From the NCBI GenBank assembly GCA_947179155.2, contig OX359274.1:48331564-48395563 (forward strand): a DNA stretch of 64,000 nucleotides. The letters are read 5' to 3'. This document shows positions 62,090-64,000 of this stretch, piece by piece. A program made the translations under genes and the position numbers. Within the stretch, counting starts at the first letter, position 1; each line of letters starts with the position of its first letter. A model generated the notes under the pieces. That model was not told the DNA's origin, searched no databases, and saw only the letters and a program-made list of their open reading frames with translations. The stretch comes from Hedera helix (taxonomy: Eukaryota; Streptophyta; Magnoliopsida; Apiales; Araliaceae).

Positions 62090-63335
62090 ATGTTGGCTCA
62101 AAAGCAAGCAGAGGAAGCAATTGCCTCCAATTTCAATGAAACAGAACGTCAAGGAACAAGGGAAGAAGTTAAAGAATCAGAAGATCACTCCATTCTCAGT
62201 GTCAAGAGCTTCCTCTGGCATGGCGGTTCTGCTTGGGATGCTTGGTTCAGTTGTGCTTCCAATCAAGTATGTCAAAAAAACTCAAAAAATACAAATACCC
62301 ATTTCAAGATTTTTTCCATTTCTATTTCCATTTGTCCCAAAATATGGATTCAATTCATTTCGACTATTTTTGATCATATTTATTGCAGGTTGCTCAAGTG
62401 CTTTTGACACTGCCATATTCATTCTCCCAGTTGGGTATGTTATCAGGCATACTGCTTCAAATATTCTATGGACTTGTTGGCAGCTGGACAGCTTACCTCA
62501 TTAGTGTTCTTTACATCGAGTACCGAAGCAGAAAGGAGAAAGAGAATGTTAACTTCAAGAACCATGTCATTCAGGTAATTCAGTTACTCAATTTCATTAA
62601 AACCCTTCAAAATTCACTAAAAAGAACCCATTTTGATCATTATTTTCAGTGGTTTGAAGTTCTTGATGGATTATTGGGTCCTTACTGGAAAGCAGCCGGT
62701 TTAGTCTTCAACTGTACTTTCCTTCTCTTTGGATCTGTCATACAACTTATAGCTTGCGCAAGGTAAAACAAATTACTCAAATCATGAATTTGACAAATAT
62801 AATTTGTGCTCTATTTTTTGTTTTTGTTTTCTTAAAACTGGTTTTGTTGCTTTCAAATGAGAACAGTAATATATACTACATCAACGACCATTTGGACAAG
62901 AGAACATGGACTTATATATTTGGAGCCTGCTGTGCAACAACTGTGTTCATACCCTCCTTTCACAACTACCGGATTTGGTCTTTTCTAGGCCTTGGGATGA
63001 CAACTTATACGGCTTGGTACTTGACCATAGCTGCTCTTATTCATGGACAGGTATAATAATACATATAATTAAAGGAAAAATGACATTTGCGTTCCAAAAT
63101 TTTCTCATTTGCATTCTACTGTAGAACAAAATTTGAGTCTTTTTAACTCGCAGTGGAGTGTAAATGGAGAAATTTAAAATGCGTTTTGAGAATATTTTGT
63201 ACTGATTTCTGTTTTGGGTTTGTGAATAATTGTGTAGGATGATGGGGTGGAACACTCAGCTCCGACAAAGCTAGTGCTGTATTTCACCGGCGCCACCAAT
63301 ATACTATACACCTTCGGTGGACACGCTGTCACTGT
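62090..63335 (+). CDS. AUX1/LAX auxin influx carrier, 5' half, gene continues off the right edge
   Basis: Plasma-membrane proton-coupled auxin uptake carrier of the amino acid/auxin permease family. Exons: 62090-62266, 62389-62574, 62650-62762, 62867-63050, 63238-63335; the last ends at a GT donor in phase 2. These encode 252 residues of an expected ~480. The start MLAQKQAEEAI opens a hydrophilic cytosolic tail. The family core follows: WHGGSAWDAWFSCASNQ, VAQVLLTLPYSFSQLGMLSG, LIACAS, NIYYINDHLDKRTWTYIFGA, and TGATNILYTFGGHAVTV. Several hydrophobic helices are evident. The N-terminal tail and sequence look closest to LAX2-type members as I recall them, but the subtype is not certain. The exon that should begin EIMHAMWKPQ is not found before 64000. 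Confidence 0.95.
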
Positions 63336-64000
63336 GTAATCTTTTATTCTCTCTCCTCTTCTCCAAAAATATCATCATTTTTATCTTTCTTCTTGTGTTT
63401 GTTTCTACACAAGCTTCTTCTCCTTGCAGCTTTTGCCGGCCACCTCGGGTGTGTGTCTTGTGCCCAGAAACAGAATCATGGAAAACAACTTTTAATTTTG
63501 TTTGATAGTTAGGAAAACAAAATTAATTACCCCTCCTTCCACTTCTCTAAGCATTACATGGGCCTCCATTTTAGTATATTTCCAATTTCATCATGATTTT
63601 GATCTACTTCTGTTTCCCTTCCTTCATCCGCCTCTCATCATGGTCCATAATCTATATATTTATATCATGTCCAAATCAAGTTGTATTTTGGACATTTCAC
63701 ATCTTATAGATGCCAATGCGAATGCTTTAAATGCAACATGTCCAAAAAATAAAGAGTCCTAGTAGTAGTTGAATTTTTTTCATAGATATCAAAATTTACT
63801 TCGAACATAACATATTTGGACATAATTTGTTATCGAGATTAAAATAATAAATAAAAAAATTATATTCAAGTGTGTGTGTAAAAGTAAACATTAATATGCC
63901 TAAAAGAGAAATTGAGATGTCTCGAGTAACTTTTGTAATTTTTTGGATCAGTCTATGTCTCATATTCTAATCGAAAATTTACAGGGAAATTATGCACGCA
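63336..64000 (+). other. AUX/LAX intron 5 (partial), running to window end
   Basis: It starts GTAATC after the exon-5 codon split and contains no sequence resembling the next conserved exon. The remaining 665 bp is read as intron that continues outside the window. Short open frames here are not genes. Confidence 0.7.

Overview
The window is nuclear DNA of a flowering plant, most likely a eudicot. It is AT-rich and carries multi-exon genes with GT-AG introns. Two genes point to plants specifically: a chloroplast sulfolipid synthase (SQD2) and an AUX1/LAX auxin carrier. Class II transposons and small LTR elements fill the spaces between and within genes. I cannot name the species.

Layout. 1-6900 is gene-free: a diverged direct duplication (406-1900 and 4098-5085) flanks a 1.15-kb terminal-inverted-repeat element, followed by a Stowaway MITE, a 156-bp solo LTR and another MITE. 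7049-12563 is a complete ten-exon RPN8 gene (26S proteasome lid) with a hAT remnant in intron 1 and a probable LINE tail in intron 7. 13860-14627 is a hAT MITE. 15552-20247 holds only the 3' exons of a TRM7/FtsJ-type tRNA 2'-O-methyltransferase. 21977-23249 is a giant palindromic foldback element. 23419-23796 (minus strand) is a small Ser-rich plant protein gene. 24159-25708 is a hAT element split by a solo LTR. 31485-38247 is a complete eleven-exon SQD2 gene. 39992-41854 is a gypsy-like solo LTR. 41855-50267 is mostly AT-rich DNA in which I see no gene. 50858-51714 is a complete TRIM retrotransposon. 54431-56102 is a hAT element carrying one exon of ribosomal protein S18. 62090-63335 is the first half of an AUX/LAX gene that runs off the right edge.

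The genes are unrelated housekeeping or metabolic genes and do not form a pathway cluster. I found no candidate for a new multi-gene system. The most interesting signals are: a 72-bp tandem duplication of the SQD2 exon-2 acceptor, which leaves two in-frame 3' splice sites and could add 24 hydrophobic residues; the S18 exon inside a hAT element with a perfect 8-bp target duplication; the 5'-truncated TRM7 copy; the 1.27-kb palindrome; and a transposon family that carries CCG...CGG palindromes with different cores in different copies.

All exon boundaries were read by eye from reading frame, splice consensus and remembered family sequence. No alignment or database search was run.
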